From the NCBI GenBank assembly GCA_037102815.1, contig BTPP01000001.1, positions 4,489,001 to 4,553,000 on the forward strand: a DNA stretch of 64,000 nucleotides. The letters run 5' to 3'. Below the pieces are notes generated by a model that was not told where the DNA came from, did no database searches, and saw only the letters and a list, made by a program, of their open reading frames with translations. Of this stretch, positions 34,101-45,942 are shown one piece after another. This stretch comes from Neurospora intermedia (lineage: Eukaryota > Ascomycota > Sordariomycetes > Sordariales > Sordariaceae). Positions within the stretch are counted from its first letter, which is position 1. Each line of letters opens with the position of its first letter. The position numbers and the translations under genes are program-made.

Positions 34101-36795
34101 GAATATCAAGAGTGGTAGAGGCGGTTAGTTGATCTCTGTTGAAGTTGTTAGTAGGCCAAGCTACTCTGGGGCCGGTTGGGACATGTTAGGTAAGATGCAC
34201 CAACAAAAGCTACGACAACAAAATTTATACGAAATATAATAGCCACGCGCTTTGTGGGAAGAACGTCCTCGCTCATCCATGTTACGTCGAATCGCGAGAT
34301 CGAGAGGCCACGGCAAGCGCTATGATTTCAGACGGGATCCTTTTTACTGTGGCTTCGTTCGCCCGTGTCCTACTGATAACTAGTCTGGAAGGGTTAGGTG
34401 TGTGTTTTACCTCTATCGGCCACTGATGATGCACAGTATCAGGCGGGACAAGCATTGGCCAGTTATTGGGCGAGATACGGTTCCTCCTTGGCTGCCTGCA
34501 GGACATGACAGAAAAAGGTCTACGCCATACATATTGTGAGGTCCTTCTAGAACTCTGGTGCTATGATCAGGGTCCTGCCTATGGGAAAAGGCTCATCGTT
34601 GAACCCGGTTAACGGGAAGCCAAGTCAACCTTGCTATTGCGGATGAAGGGTTCAACATGTTTCAGAGTCCGTCCTAGATGCAGTCATACCGACCTGGACG
34701 AAAGATCATGACTCCCCGTAGGTAAGCGCCGGAGGTTGTAGGGCAAGGAGTGGAGACTGGTCGGGATGGGTCCATCATGTATACTTAGGTTCATAGGTGT
34801 AGATCAGGATTCTGGAGCAAGTGTGGGTGAAGGCTATTTCGCGGTGATCTGGGGAAGGTGTTTTCAACGTCTTGATGTCGTTAAGGATCCCCAAAGAAAC
34901 GATTCGTTCGTGCGACGTACCGTACCCAATGATGCGGTTGAGATGGTCCGTTGAGTTGGCCCGATCCCACGCCGGGGCGCCGGGCGATGGCCAATGCTCC
35001 CGGACCCTTGCCGAGCCTGCCCTACCGATGGTTGGCCGCCGCCGTCTGGCGTCAGCGTAGAGGCCGCCGTGGTGGTACATACTGGTAGCGCTCCCCATGT
35101 CGTTCCTGATTACTGCATCCGCTAAATCGGGACCTGTCAGACTGTAGGAAGTGTAGTGTCTGATTCAGCACTTGTCTTGAAAGTGCCGAGGCTTCAACTG
35201 TTACAATACCAAACAGGACGTTTCAGCGCCCGATACCCATCCTTACCATTGCCAGAGTTCATATGTATGCGACCATGATGGCCGTTTCCCCAGCTCTTGG
35301 CGCTTGTTTCAAGAGACACGCCCGTTTGATGATAACCTGTGTAGAAGTTCACTTTTCTCCGAGATCCGCAGGTGATCAAGATGTGGTTGCCCCATTCAGT
35401 GTCACCACTCAATGCGACCTTCACCACATGTGTGGGCGAGGACCCCACCACGCTTCCTGTCTTCCGGTCCCCGGTTGCATTGTAGTCTCTGATACCAAAG
35501 ATCGTGTGTGTAATCCATCAGTCTATCTGGCTGTAACGGGGAACTTGCCCATGACTGGTGGTGCAAAATAGTCTGCTCGAGCAAGTCAGCGTTGCGGGCG
35601 GCTCTTGGAGCTAGTATGAGCCAGTCAAAAGATTCCCATCTGAACAAAGATGGCATTCCCCAGCATGCCTCCCACCCTTTACCCTTAGAAGAGGGATCTA
35701 AATAATCCGTCCGGGCAAATACCCAAGGAGCCTCTAGTGGATGTATTGAACACCTTACCTTAGTATAGAGTCATCAAGAGCGTTTCAGACCTTGCAACCA
35801 TCCCGTGCCGTCCAGATCATACGTGCGGCGTCTTCTTGCTAGTAACACTCGGAGCCTTGGACCTCGGGGCATTCTGGCTTGGCACCGGGGTTACCTTTTT
35901 AAGATCGGGAATAGAGTATACCAAGAAACGGTCGTGTTCTTTCTGCACAACCTACCGGTCGTTGTCCGACCGAGGTATCGAAGTCTGACTACCAGACTTC
36001 TATCGCAGCCGCGTTCCTGCGTCTGTTTCTCGCAAAGAATCATCTTTCTGGGGCCCTGAATTACAGGGTCAAATGTCAGCCTCAGCCCACTGTCAACTGG
36101 GCCAGGGACCCTCCTTCTGGTGCAGTTTCTCTGGCTCACTGTCGTGATGACAAGATGTCTACCGATTACCGAGATCTGGGCGCAAAATGACCAAACAGAA
36201 CGGGTACACCTTTGAAAGTGATGCTGGGGTTGACGTCAACGTAAGCCTGGAGTGGTATAAGTTGACCAGTCCATTCTCGTGGTGCGAATCCGGAAGTGAC
36301 AGCCGCGGTAAAATTAGGTAAGATTTACCTGCGCTAGAGGTGAGAATACTAACAAGACGCAGCAGATCGGGGTATCATAGGCGGTAATCCGCAAACCAAG
36401 CTATATAAGTGGTGGGTTTTAGTCGTTGTGACCTCTGACCTGACCTCAGGCTTTCCGTACGATATGTACCTACCTACCTACACCTACCTACCTTGTGGAA
36501 GAAATGTTAGTCATACCGGCTCGGTGATATAGACAAGAGTTTCCTAATTTTCGGCGATAATGCTCAATTGAGCCGTATGTTGCTTCGGTCTTCTGCAGTG
36601 CAAATGTCTATGTCAGTAGGTACCTGGACCGTTTGGATATCGATGTGTCCTTCCTTTCATGCCGTCGCAGGTTCGCAAAACCCAAAAGTGCAAGTCCGTC
36701 GAGAGGACACCGTACAGTAACCGCTCCACGAGCACCCGAAGAAGGAAGGAAGGCCGGGCCCCCACTACGGCATGCTAGTAGTGTACCTTCTAGTG

Positions 36796-36811
36796 TATCA
36801 TGATCATGATA
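36796..36811. repeat. Perfect 16-bp palindrome
   Basis: TATCATGATCATGATA reads identically on both strands. It sits in the gene-poor region with no gene within 1 kb. Confidence 0.85.
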
Positions 36812-38119
36812 GACCCGTTGTTAGTAGTGTAGAGGTAACTAACCGTTAAAAGGCTACCTCTATGAAAGCTTAGCTTTTAGGCACCTGTAATTGTACACTG
36901 CGGTCGGGTGAAGCCACCGTTTCCCTGGCCAGTCGAGAGCGGCTGCAGGTGCGATTTAGGTTCCAGCCTCAGAGGCAGGCCTTTTCTTGGAACGGCCTGG
37001 AGGTGTTGCCGCAGTGCCCTGTGGTCTTTTTTGGGCGACAGTCCCTTGATAACACTGTGGAGGTATCCGATGTGTGTAGAACCCTGCCTTACAGGGCACT
37101 TTACACTAACTAGTTGCTGTCCCCTGTCCGCTCCATGTTACAGTAGGTACCTAAATTACAGGCAGGTACGTGTTAGATACAGAACTCCTGCGGAAACGGT
37201 TTCCAACCCCTTGTCCGTAATCAATGCAACCTCGATCCCGGCGTAGTAGTTCTTCGACTTCTCTCTCATTCTCATTGGCACTCTCTCCGTCTGTTCCTGC
37301 TTCAACATTCAAACACCATCACCTTCCGTCTGCGGCTGCGCCTTCAACGCTCCTGATCTGAATCCAGAGATCCAATGCCTGCCTGTGCCCTCTTCCAGCT
37401 CTGAGGTACACTTTACCTTTATTCACACTAGCATCGACACTCGACACCGCGCTGCCCGTCATGTCAGTACGAGCCAGGTACGGAGACGGAGCCCAGGTGC
37501 AAGGTACCCTACCCCCAACCCGGTGCCGTTGTCACCTCAGCTTGTCACCAAGTAGACGACCAAGTGCCGTCTAGGTGAGAGCCTTCCACACTCCCGTAGT
37601 CTTTCCGACGGTCTCTGGCGTCATTGCTGCCTTCACGCCGCATATGGCTCCCCAGTCACTTCTCCATCCAGTACCGTTGACATGTAGAAGGTACTCTCAA
37701 ACCTTGCCAGGCTGCCAGAATATCAGGTGTTATAAGGCCGCCGAAATACCCTCCTCCATGATGTTGGTTGTCATGTTCAATATCAAACACGGTTTCATTC
37801 TATTATCAGTCAAGGCCTCACTTTCTTAATCAACAGTCGCTTCCACTCTACTGCTTTCCTCAAGTCTGTCTCTGTCTCTCAGTTATAGACTCCTTGCCTC
37901 ACGGTATCTCGCCTATTCAGAGCTTCTTGATCTCCAACTCTCCCAGTTCCGGCTCATACTCCCCGGTATATACGTTTAAGTCTCTTACTACAACAACTAC
38001 TCTGCCGCTACCAACCAACCGACTATCCACTATCTCGGCCGCGGCCCTGAAAACTCACTCCCCAGCAACTATCAGGCACAACAAAGGTCGAAAAACATCG
38101 AAAAAAAAAATTAGAAACC

Positions 38120-38365
38120 ATGTGCTATCAGGTGGTCGAACTTTACGCGGTGTGCAAGTGCCTCTACTACCAGCATGCTGTTGACCGGTGCGCGGCATAT
38201 GGGCAACCCGGCCATTATCCTCATAAGAAGGAGATTTTGGTAGGACACTCTTGCGGTATTCACTCGCGCCGGAGCGGACATTCCTACGGCGCATCACACT
38301 ACTCGGACTCTGGCTACTCATCAAGCCACTCACCCAAATCCTCCTCCCGTGGCCAGTACCGATGA
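38120..38365 (+). CDS. Small cysteine/histidine-bearing fungal protein of unknown function
   Basis: A single-exon 81-residue frame whose ATG follows GAAACC after an A-rich run. It begins MCYQVVELYAVCKCLYY and continues HAVDRCAAYGQPGH, then LVGHSCGIHS and a Ser/His/Tyr/Gly-rich tail (HYSDSGYSSSHSPKSSSRG). I recognise the layout (MC, CxC, VDxCAAYGxxGH, VGxxC..HS) from small predicted proteins found in many filamentous ascomycetes; no function is known to me. Cysteines at 2, 12, 14, 24 and about 50, with nearby histidines, could bind zinc. It is the only protein gene I can support in the 18 kb between the kinase and SCP2. There is no signal peptide, so it is probably intracellular. Confidence 0.75.
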   Translation: MCYQVVELYAVCKCLYYQHAVDRCAAYGQPGHYPHKKEILVGHSCGIHSRRSGHSYGASHYSDSGYSSSHSPKSSSRGQYR

Positions 38366-41300
38366 AGGATCGTGTCTCTGACATTGGGTTGCTGCTGTCC
38401 ACTGCATCCAGCGGGGCTCAAACGCTTCGACTTTGCGGACTGGGTTTCGTACATCTTCTCATTCGGAGGTGGATTAGCTGGTTTACCATCTCAGCTCTCT
38501 CTTCTCTTCCGGGTTCATCGTAGTCTGAGGTCTTTACCGGCGCCAAAAGACACTATGGTGACTCCTTGTTTGTCATTAGATTGACCGCCCGGATTTTTCA
38601 CTTGGAAGGATGCAGCCTGGTCCCAAAATTCCAGCAAGTCTATTGTCGGAGACCAAAAATCAGGACCCTTGGCTCGCTGAGCCAGTGAACTCCCTCCTAC
38701 CGGAGGACGGGACAAGCTTTTCTGGGAATCTCTAGTACGACACGGCAGTGCTCCCTCAGATAAGGAATCACGTCGAAGACCGCCTTTATTTCAGTCACTC
38801 AATTTCGAATAGTTTTTGCGGCATCTGGGAAGGCATAGCGTGGACGATGGCTTCAGCATTCCGATACAGCGGGCATGACGATAAACTGTACAACAACACA
38901 CGACATCTTCAAACGACGGAACGGTTTACCTTGAGCTTCAGTTTGGTCATGTTTCCTTTCATTTACACTTCTTGTTTCACAAATCTCGATATCCCCAGAG
39001 ACTAGGGTAGCATGGTGCGATGCATACGTGGTACGATACCCGGCGTTTCGGAAAGTCAACTTTTGGTTCTGGTGTTGGAAAAATGGTTCAGGTTTGCGTT
39101 CTCAGATCAAATTCTGTACTGCATTTTTCCTTTCTTCAGTCTTCTTTTGTTTTTCATTGCAGTTTTCTTCCAGTACAGGGACTACACATTGTACTAGCAG
39201 TGTCTCAATTTCATTTTCGCCCTCATCTCTGCGCTGGAAGTAGGGAGGGGACACAATTAGACAGGTCAAGGGACGGAACTTTGGTTAATGGAAGAGCACT
39301 GTGTGCTTCATAGCTACGTTGCTGATAGCAAAACGGCCCGTCAATGGATTTCCTTTTCCCCGGTCACGATATTTCACGCTTGTCTGGTACTAGGCTTGGC
39401 TGCTCCTGGCAGGTTCCTATGGGGAGCGTTTTGGTGTTACCTGGTCAGAAGCATGGCAACAACTTTAGATTATGGACATAGCCATGTCACTACCTATTCA
39501 TAGCAATTTGATACATTCAAAACGACTGAAAGCACTCGGAGCCTTCACATCACGATGCCGCAAGTGGTTGAAGTTTGAAAATAGCGACAATAGAAAGTTG
39601 TGTCCCAATATGGTATTCGCAGCTTGGCTGATGTTTATTCTTTGTTTACTGTGCCGTAAACATGACCCCTGCAAGTAGCCTGGCTGTTTCTCGGCCAATT
39701 CCACCTTTGGAAACCGCCAGAAATCATCGCCGGGACTACATATGGAAGTTGCATAGTGGTTAGACTACATATTAGCCATCATCCTGACGGTCATTGCTGG
39801 GAGTGCGCGATGGTAACCGAAGACGGGAGCTTGTCGAGCCAAGACAACCAACTGCGAGACGGTCCTTGCGCGCTTAGGCGCTTAATGTGAGGTCGCACGA
39901 TGTCATGTACACTACATACAGGCAGCCGTCATTCGGTATTCGGATAGTCGACTTGGTGTCTCGGTTGAACCATAATGATCGATGGGAGTTACAACTAGCT
40001 TGTGGCTTATACCGTCCCGACCTCGCCTGCTTGAGCTATGTGCGAGGTCCACTCTAACATCAGCCCCGCCAGTTAGGTTCCGTTAAGCTTCCCGTTTAGC
40101 GGGGCTCACGACTGCCAAGGAGAATTCTTGAGTCCGTTCCTGGGATGCCAAGCTTTTTCCTGGGTTGCGTTGAGGAAAGTGGAGACTGCCGATCTGCTGG
40201 AAATACCCCTCCTGTTAAGCTTGTATTCTAATTGGGTCAAAGCGGGCGCTTCCAACCCTTTTTCTGGAATCTGGGGGTCCCGAATTGGATGATGTGATGC
40301 TGCGGGCGGGACACCCGACCGATACCCGGTGAACACCACAATAACGACCTACCACACCATCTCAGTTCCCTAGCGCGAACACACTTCAATTTTCTCACGT
40401 TGGCATGCTCTGCATGTTCCTGACCACCAAGCTTGAGACTTCATACTCCAATACCACACAACACCACCATCCCAAATTGTCCTTTTGTCATCTTTCGGAA
40501 TGCGTGGCAGCCACATGGTTGCCATGTGCACCCATTTCAGATCCCATCCATCTGGATGCTACGATGACTGCACCACCGCACCGGTCTTACTAATGGTTGG
40601 TGACAAACGCCATCTCCGACATGCTCTTCACGGGACGCCGGATCATCGTATGTCGCTGGCACCATCTCAAGCTTAGTAATTTACACGATTGAAATCCAGC
40701 TTCGTCTTCAGCCTCACCTCGCTGGGAGTTAAGGAGATCGCCAACTTTACCCCAAACCTCAACAGGCAGGAGCCCGCCTACCAAGCAGGCAGTGACATTT
40801 CGCGCACTTTCAGTTACATTGCAGCAGTCATCTGAACAAAACTTCGGCAAAACTTCCTACTCGGTCACTCCTCGAGGGCAATGGCGCCTCCGTAATATCT
40901 GCCCGCAGACGGGGGTTATCCAGAGGCTCCCAGAATGTGCCTTGCAAACTCGAGTGTCCGTGTCACATCGAACATGCCAGATTGATTTGTAGGCGACCAT
41001 CTCAAGCTGATGTACTGTACCCTTGTTACATGACGTCGTCTGATCCGGTCGTCCGTTTCAAAGGGACACAAAGGAGGTCACCAACTACAGGCTTTACGGC
41101 ATTCCATATCATCCGGAAATTCATCGCCGAGCGTACAAAATATGCAAGAACTTCTGAATATTCCGACTGCCGGTCGTCCTGGCTCATAGCGGGGATATTA
41201 ATCAACTACAAAGTACCTACTCACAGTCCGGTGTTGAACCACATCGCCCATATGGATGTAGTGGATCTTGCGTGGGGGCTTTTCAACTCCTTCCAGACAC

Positions 41301-43544
41301 CACCGTAATCAGGTACGTACCTGCTTTACTGCCGTCCCAAGAAGCATCTGAAGCAAGACGGATGTCCCACTGCCTCTTTCAACTCCCAGGGTTGATCATA
41401 TAACGGGATCACCAGCTTCTCCGTCTGGGGTTACTATGCACCCTCGATGCCTTTCTTGCATGTGCCTACAACGGTCGCATGGCGTGCCTGACGGTTAAGT
41501 CGAGTCAACCTTACCGTCCCGATTTGTCATACGCGAGGACGGACCGTTGGCTTGTGTCAGTGAAACCATACCTACCTTATCCTACCTCCCTAGCCTCATG
41601 ACGTACCTCCCAAGTCTAATATGGATATATGTACTGTATGGTACATATGCGGCTCAAGTTCGAGGGTCCGACGTCAATCACTGGCTCGCCTTACCCTTGT
41701 TTCCCGGCTGCCTGATTGGGGGTTGCGATTCAGCTCTGCTCAGCTCGGTTTGCTTTACCGAAAATGCCTGCCTGTGACAGTATGGAAATTACTTCCACTA
41801 AAGACATGAGGTTGGGGGCGGCTTTGATTTCGCCGAGCCACCTTACCTACCTTTATACCAAACATCAAGTCCTGAAATCAAATTCTTCATTACTTAATCC
41901 AGTCAAATTCTAGCGCATATTTCATACTGCCTTCAATCATTCCTAGCCTACTATCATTTTGCACTCTTATAGTTATATCTTTATTCTGCTGCCTACAAGT
42001 AACCGATCCGCAGTCAATCGGCAAAGCAACAGGCAATGTACTATGCAAAATTTTCAAAAACGGAATTGAAACTAATAGGCTGAAGATCTCTCGGCTTCCA
42101 CAGAACTGCTCGACACGAAGCGTAGTGCATCGCAGAAGTGGATGACTACCTCTATCTTGTCATGAAACAACCTGGAATGCTTTGATAAAATTAGGTAAAG
42201 CACTATATGCCTTACGATAATCATCCTTTCGATCCCTTGGGCCTCGTACATCGCAGTGATTAAGCTTTCTACTAAGCTTTCTCATCCCGGGTCCCCAAGA
42301 CGGAAGGAAGCTTAAGACTTCTTAGAATCGACATCAGGAAATGGTTACAGCGGGAAGTCGCGGCAAATCGCAAATAATCATCACAAGCGCGCAAAATGTC
42401 TTACTTGCCTGCTGCAAGTGTTGCTTACACACACTCGTCCTAGCCAACACCACACCACAGCCGCGCTTATCGCGGTACCAAGTTTTCGTGAATATGGTAT
42501 GGCCAATGTTGCAAGGTCACACCACACACGCATACATTTTTTAAAAGAAGTTCAGGTTCGACAAAACGAAAGCCGAGTTCATGTATGTTGGTACCCGTGT
42601 AAGTACTTACTGGAACCGGACCGTTATGGTAACGGTAATCGACGGTAACAGTAACGGTGCAGTGTCGGCAACGATGCCGGTGGTATTGCGTACCTTGAAT
42701 GCAAGGTTGCATGCTGTATTCAAACCTACTTACTTGATACGTCTTTAATGAAGCGATCACCGGCGCTGTCACGCCTGCGGTATTGTGTAGACTGAAGAAC
42801 TATGCGGCGTCGGGGTAAGGTATGATAAAGTTGATTGGTATCTACTGTTCAATTTGGGCACGGCTGGTGATCATGATCAGTTTTGTTTGACGACTCTCAA
42901 TGAATTCATTTAACTCGGCTTTGAAGTACCCGATTGTACATGGGCCTTTAGAGACGTGGTGGTATACACTGAAGGTAAAGAAAGTGCTTGATAGACTTGG
43001 GATCTCTTCTCTCAATCCGGTAGGTTATGGAAATTACCAGTTCAATGAGAACTGAATTCAAAGGATTTCTATAACGCTGTCGGCAAGGCAAGGTCCAGTT
43101 ATATGCTTATTAGGTGGGAGCACGGGAAATCAGAGACTCTGCACTCTTTGAGAACGTACTTCGAAGTTTGCCAGTAGCTAGGTAGAGGCTGGAACATTGG
43201 TCATTACTCAATAAGTAGAGTGATAAATCAGCCAAACTCACAACGTTGAATAATAATTTCATCAGTGTTATAGAAGAAGGTCAGCGTTAATCATTGTTGA
43301 ATGAACTATTTCGACTCTGCCAGATCCGCTGACAGACAAACTGACATTGTCTATAGTGCTATGAAAATGCAATAGGATACTTTGGACAGAAAATAGCGAA
43401 ATCGTACCTGACACTAATATGTTCGTGTCGAGGAAACTACAGAGGCAAAAATGTAAACACTTGAACAGGAATATCGAGAACGGGAAATGATGGGACGAAG
43501 CTCCCAGGACAAAGGGGAAAAAAGAATTTCAATGGTCGTTCGTG
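38366..43544. other. 5.2 kb gene-poor region, middle part
   Basis: No open frame here has convincing coding character. Seen: an 8-bp inverted repeat AGCCCCGC/GCGGGGCT at 40062-40069 and 40099-40106, two loosely similar segments (about 40011-40055 and 41505-41540, both with ACCGTCCCGA and a GCGAGG word), and GGTAACGG direct repeats near 42627-42657. Otherwise nothing recognised. Confidence 0.5.
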
Positions 43545-43626
43545 CGACGTGGGCCTGATTCGAACAGACGCTCCCGAAGGAACAAGATTTCTAGTCTTGC
43601 GCATTAGACCACTCTGCCACCACGCC
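43545..43626 (-). tRNA. tRNA-Ser (anticodon AGA)
   Basis: An 82-nt cloverleaf on the minus strand, sequence-identical to the copy at 44443. Acceptor stem GGCGTGG/CCACGTC with one G-U pair and discriminator G; anticodon stem-loop CAAGA-CTAGAAA-TCTTG gives anticodon AGA; a type II variable arm (TTCCTTCGGGAG) is typical of serine tRNA; T-loop TTCGAAT. No intron. A T6 Pol III terminator follows at complement 43523-43518. Box A (TGGCAGAGTGG) and box B (GTTCGAATC) are intact. Confidence 0.97.
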
Positions 43627-44442
43627 GAGTGATTGTTAGATGTTACAAACTTTGACTCTATTCCCGCGCTCTATGCAATGCTTACTGTTCTGCGGATCCG
43701 CGGATTGGTGTCGTGTACACTAGAACCCGACCATGTTTCCTACTCTGATCCCACGATTCACGGCGAACAGTTTCTCTATACTCAGGATTCAAATGTGATG
43801 GCCCTTTGAACATCAAGAAAGAAAGTGCTAACTGTACTTTGTCTCGAGTAGCCAAAGTCCCTGCATCTGTCAATACATGGCTGATGATGTCACCACGCGG
43901 GCAGCGGATGTTGCGCTGTGTCCACCGAGCCCACCCTCGATCTCTCCTGCATGCGCCGATCAACCGAATATTAACATACCACCTTCCTCATCCCATCCTG
44001 CTCTTTCAAACTTTTCCAATTCTTGAAACATCTTCTCCAACTGTGGTGTCAATTCGAGTCTCTCCCACTTGGCTCCAGCTCGTGGTTCCCGCTTGACGCA
44101 ACTCATCTATTGCTGCGGACGATTTACTCTCCTTACCTCAATTCAAATCCTCCCCCGCGGCCGCCGCGCAACCCTGCCAATTAATGCTTCAGACGACCGT
44201 TGATGCGTTATTATGGATCGCGCAATCAAATCTCAACTCTGCAGCCAAGCCCTAGTCTGAACGTTCGTGATCGCGTTATCAAATTCTTTCTTCCTCTTCC
44301 CGTCCGGCACAGGAACGCTCGAATGGGTTAAATCAGTACCATGCTGCCCACGCAAACTCGAATCCTATAGGTTAAATGTTCAGCAACATGCAACGAGTTG
44401 ATAGACTACAGTTTCGAACCCTTATTCAACTACAATCACTCG
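43627..44442. other. Spacer between divergent tRNA-Ser genes
   Basis: 816 bp flanked by the 5' ends of the two tRNA genes; the 10 bp next to each gene (ACAATCACTC) are the same. The spacer includes open frames that look like chance. No other gene seen. Confidence 0.6.
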
Positions 44443-44524
44443 GCGTGGTGGCAGAGTGGTCTAATGCGCAAGACTAGAAATCTTGTTCCTTCGGGAGCGT
44501 CTGTTCGAATCAGGCCCACGTCGC
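44443..44524 (+). tRNA. tRNA-Ser (anticodon AGA)
   Basis: Plus-strand copy of the 82-nt intronless tRNA-Ser(AGA), with the same stems, variable arm and internal promoter boxes as the copy at 43545. A T7 terminator follows at 44546-44552. The 3' flank also shares CACGA and GACCATT with the other copy, so the duplication unit is slightly larger than the gene. Confidence 0.97.
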
Positions 44525-45463
44525 ACGATGACCATTTGTAACTCTTTTTTTGTTTGGATATCAATCTTCATCCTTTTAACATCGCGGAAGCAGAGTCGCT
44601 ACCAGCCCTGCTTCCTCTTTTTTTTTTTTTATTCACAAAGTCAACGAAGTCGTGGTATGACACTGCTTGATGGGTCACTGAGAACAACATTCCCTCCTTC
44701 CACTTGTGTTCATCCACAAGTTTCAAGTTTTTGCCAAGTTTAAATGCCATTGCTTCCAGACCAGTCTGATCCGGTTACATTATATACTGGTGTAACTACT
44801 AAGGAAGCTACGAACAGGTACATATTCCGATGTCATGGAATGTAGTGAAGGTCATGCAAGTGATGCCTGCCATGATAAAAGACGCCGCTGATGATGGCTG
44901 CCTCAAAACCTTTAGTCAAGTCTATGCCTAAAGCCTGGAAGCTGCACTCGCAGTCAATGGCCAAGCAGATCGGGCCTGCCTTGTTCTCCCAATACTAACG
45001 TTCGCGACTTTCCATCTTGATGGGAGGAACCTGTGGGAAAGAACGCCCAGCGGCCGGTCTCTGCTTGCAATTGCACCTGAATGGGATTTAACTTCAAATA
45101 TCCCGTGAACTTTTTGGACATGTGTGGTCCATCACGACGTAGTCCGAAGTATACACCCTACGGTGCAATGATGATTATCATGATAACCTGTCAAGATGAA
45201 ACTTACCACGGTCTTACCGACAGTGGCGTGGCTTCGCTTCCTCCTTCCAGTCACTGTATCGTCAGCCATAACAGCAAATACCCATCTACTCAGACCAACA
45301 TGGTGTTGAAACGTCCTTCGCATCCGAATCAGACCTTGCAAACATCGGCGAACATCGGCATGCAAAAAACCGCCGATTCTCTTACACACAAAAGAAGTGT
45401 TGACGTGCCCAATTCGAACAAAAGGTTGGATGCGCTAGCCATCAACAATGTTTTGTTGTGACA

Positions 45464-45942
45464 GAGCTCGGAGCAGACAAAACCGGCACCAGTGACTGCC
45501 CGTGGCTCTTCGACAAGTACATCCGCTGTGATTTCCTAGCATACCACACCTGCATTGCTCCGATATGAACCCTACCACAGCAGAAAGCCATCCCAGTCTG
45601 ACGCAAATAAATAGTTTATAGTCGATCCGGCAAAACTGTAGCAAAAATCATCAAATACTCCTACGTGCCTCTGGGAACCTACCGTATCGCCAAACCCATA
45701 TAGCTTCTTGCGTGGACCTCTCTCTCATCGATGACGCCCTGGAACCTCCCACCTTGCTCGCCAACCCGTTGCTGGGCACTGATCCGGTGATCGATGCGCA
45801 TGAAGACCCCTTAAAAAAGGAAGGTGAGAGGGCGGTGAATAGCCTTTACATGGCGGTGTGCAACTTCAAGATCCAAACCACGACGGTGAACAATGATACA
45901 GGTGCGAGAGCGATGGACTTGGTTGGTGGATTAGGGATGTAG
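45464..45942 (+). pseudogene. Possible orphan exons or gene relic
   Basis: Two plus-strand runs with coding-like composition: 45464-45568 (includes TSDCPWLFDKYIRCDFLAYH) right after a CAG, and about 45704-45942 (includes DLSLIDDALEPPTLLANPLL and ends at a TAG) right after a TATAG. I could not find a start codon or a donor that links them to each other or to another exon. It may be a small degenerate gene; the family is not recognised. Confidence 0.22.

Larger units (their letters stand above)
29543..38119. other. 8.6 kb gene-poor region, left part
   Basis: Starts with the kinase 3' flank, which carries microsatellites at 29738-29768 and 29906-29968. The rest shows only short scattered open frames on both strands without splice or family support. 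Features noted: a GGTAGGTA inverted repeat (31110-31129), a TACCTACC array (36470-36493), a perfect 16-bp palindrome (36796-36811) and, from 37250 to 38119, a CT-rich stretch that is probably the leader of the small gene at 38120. Base composition looks ordinary, not the very AT-rich signature of heavy RIP. Confidence 0.5.
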
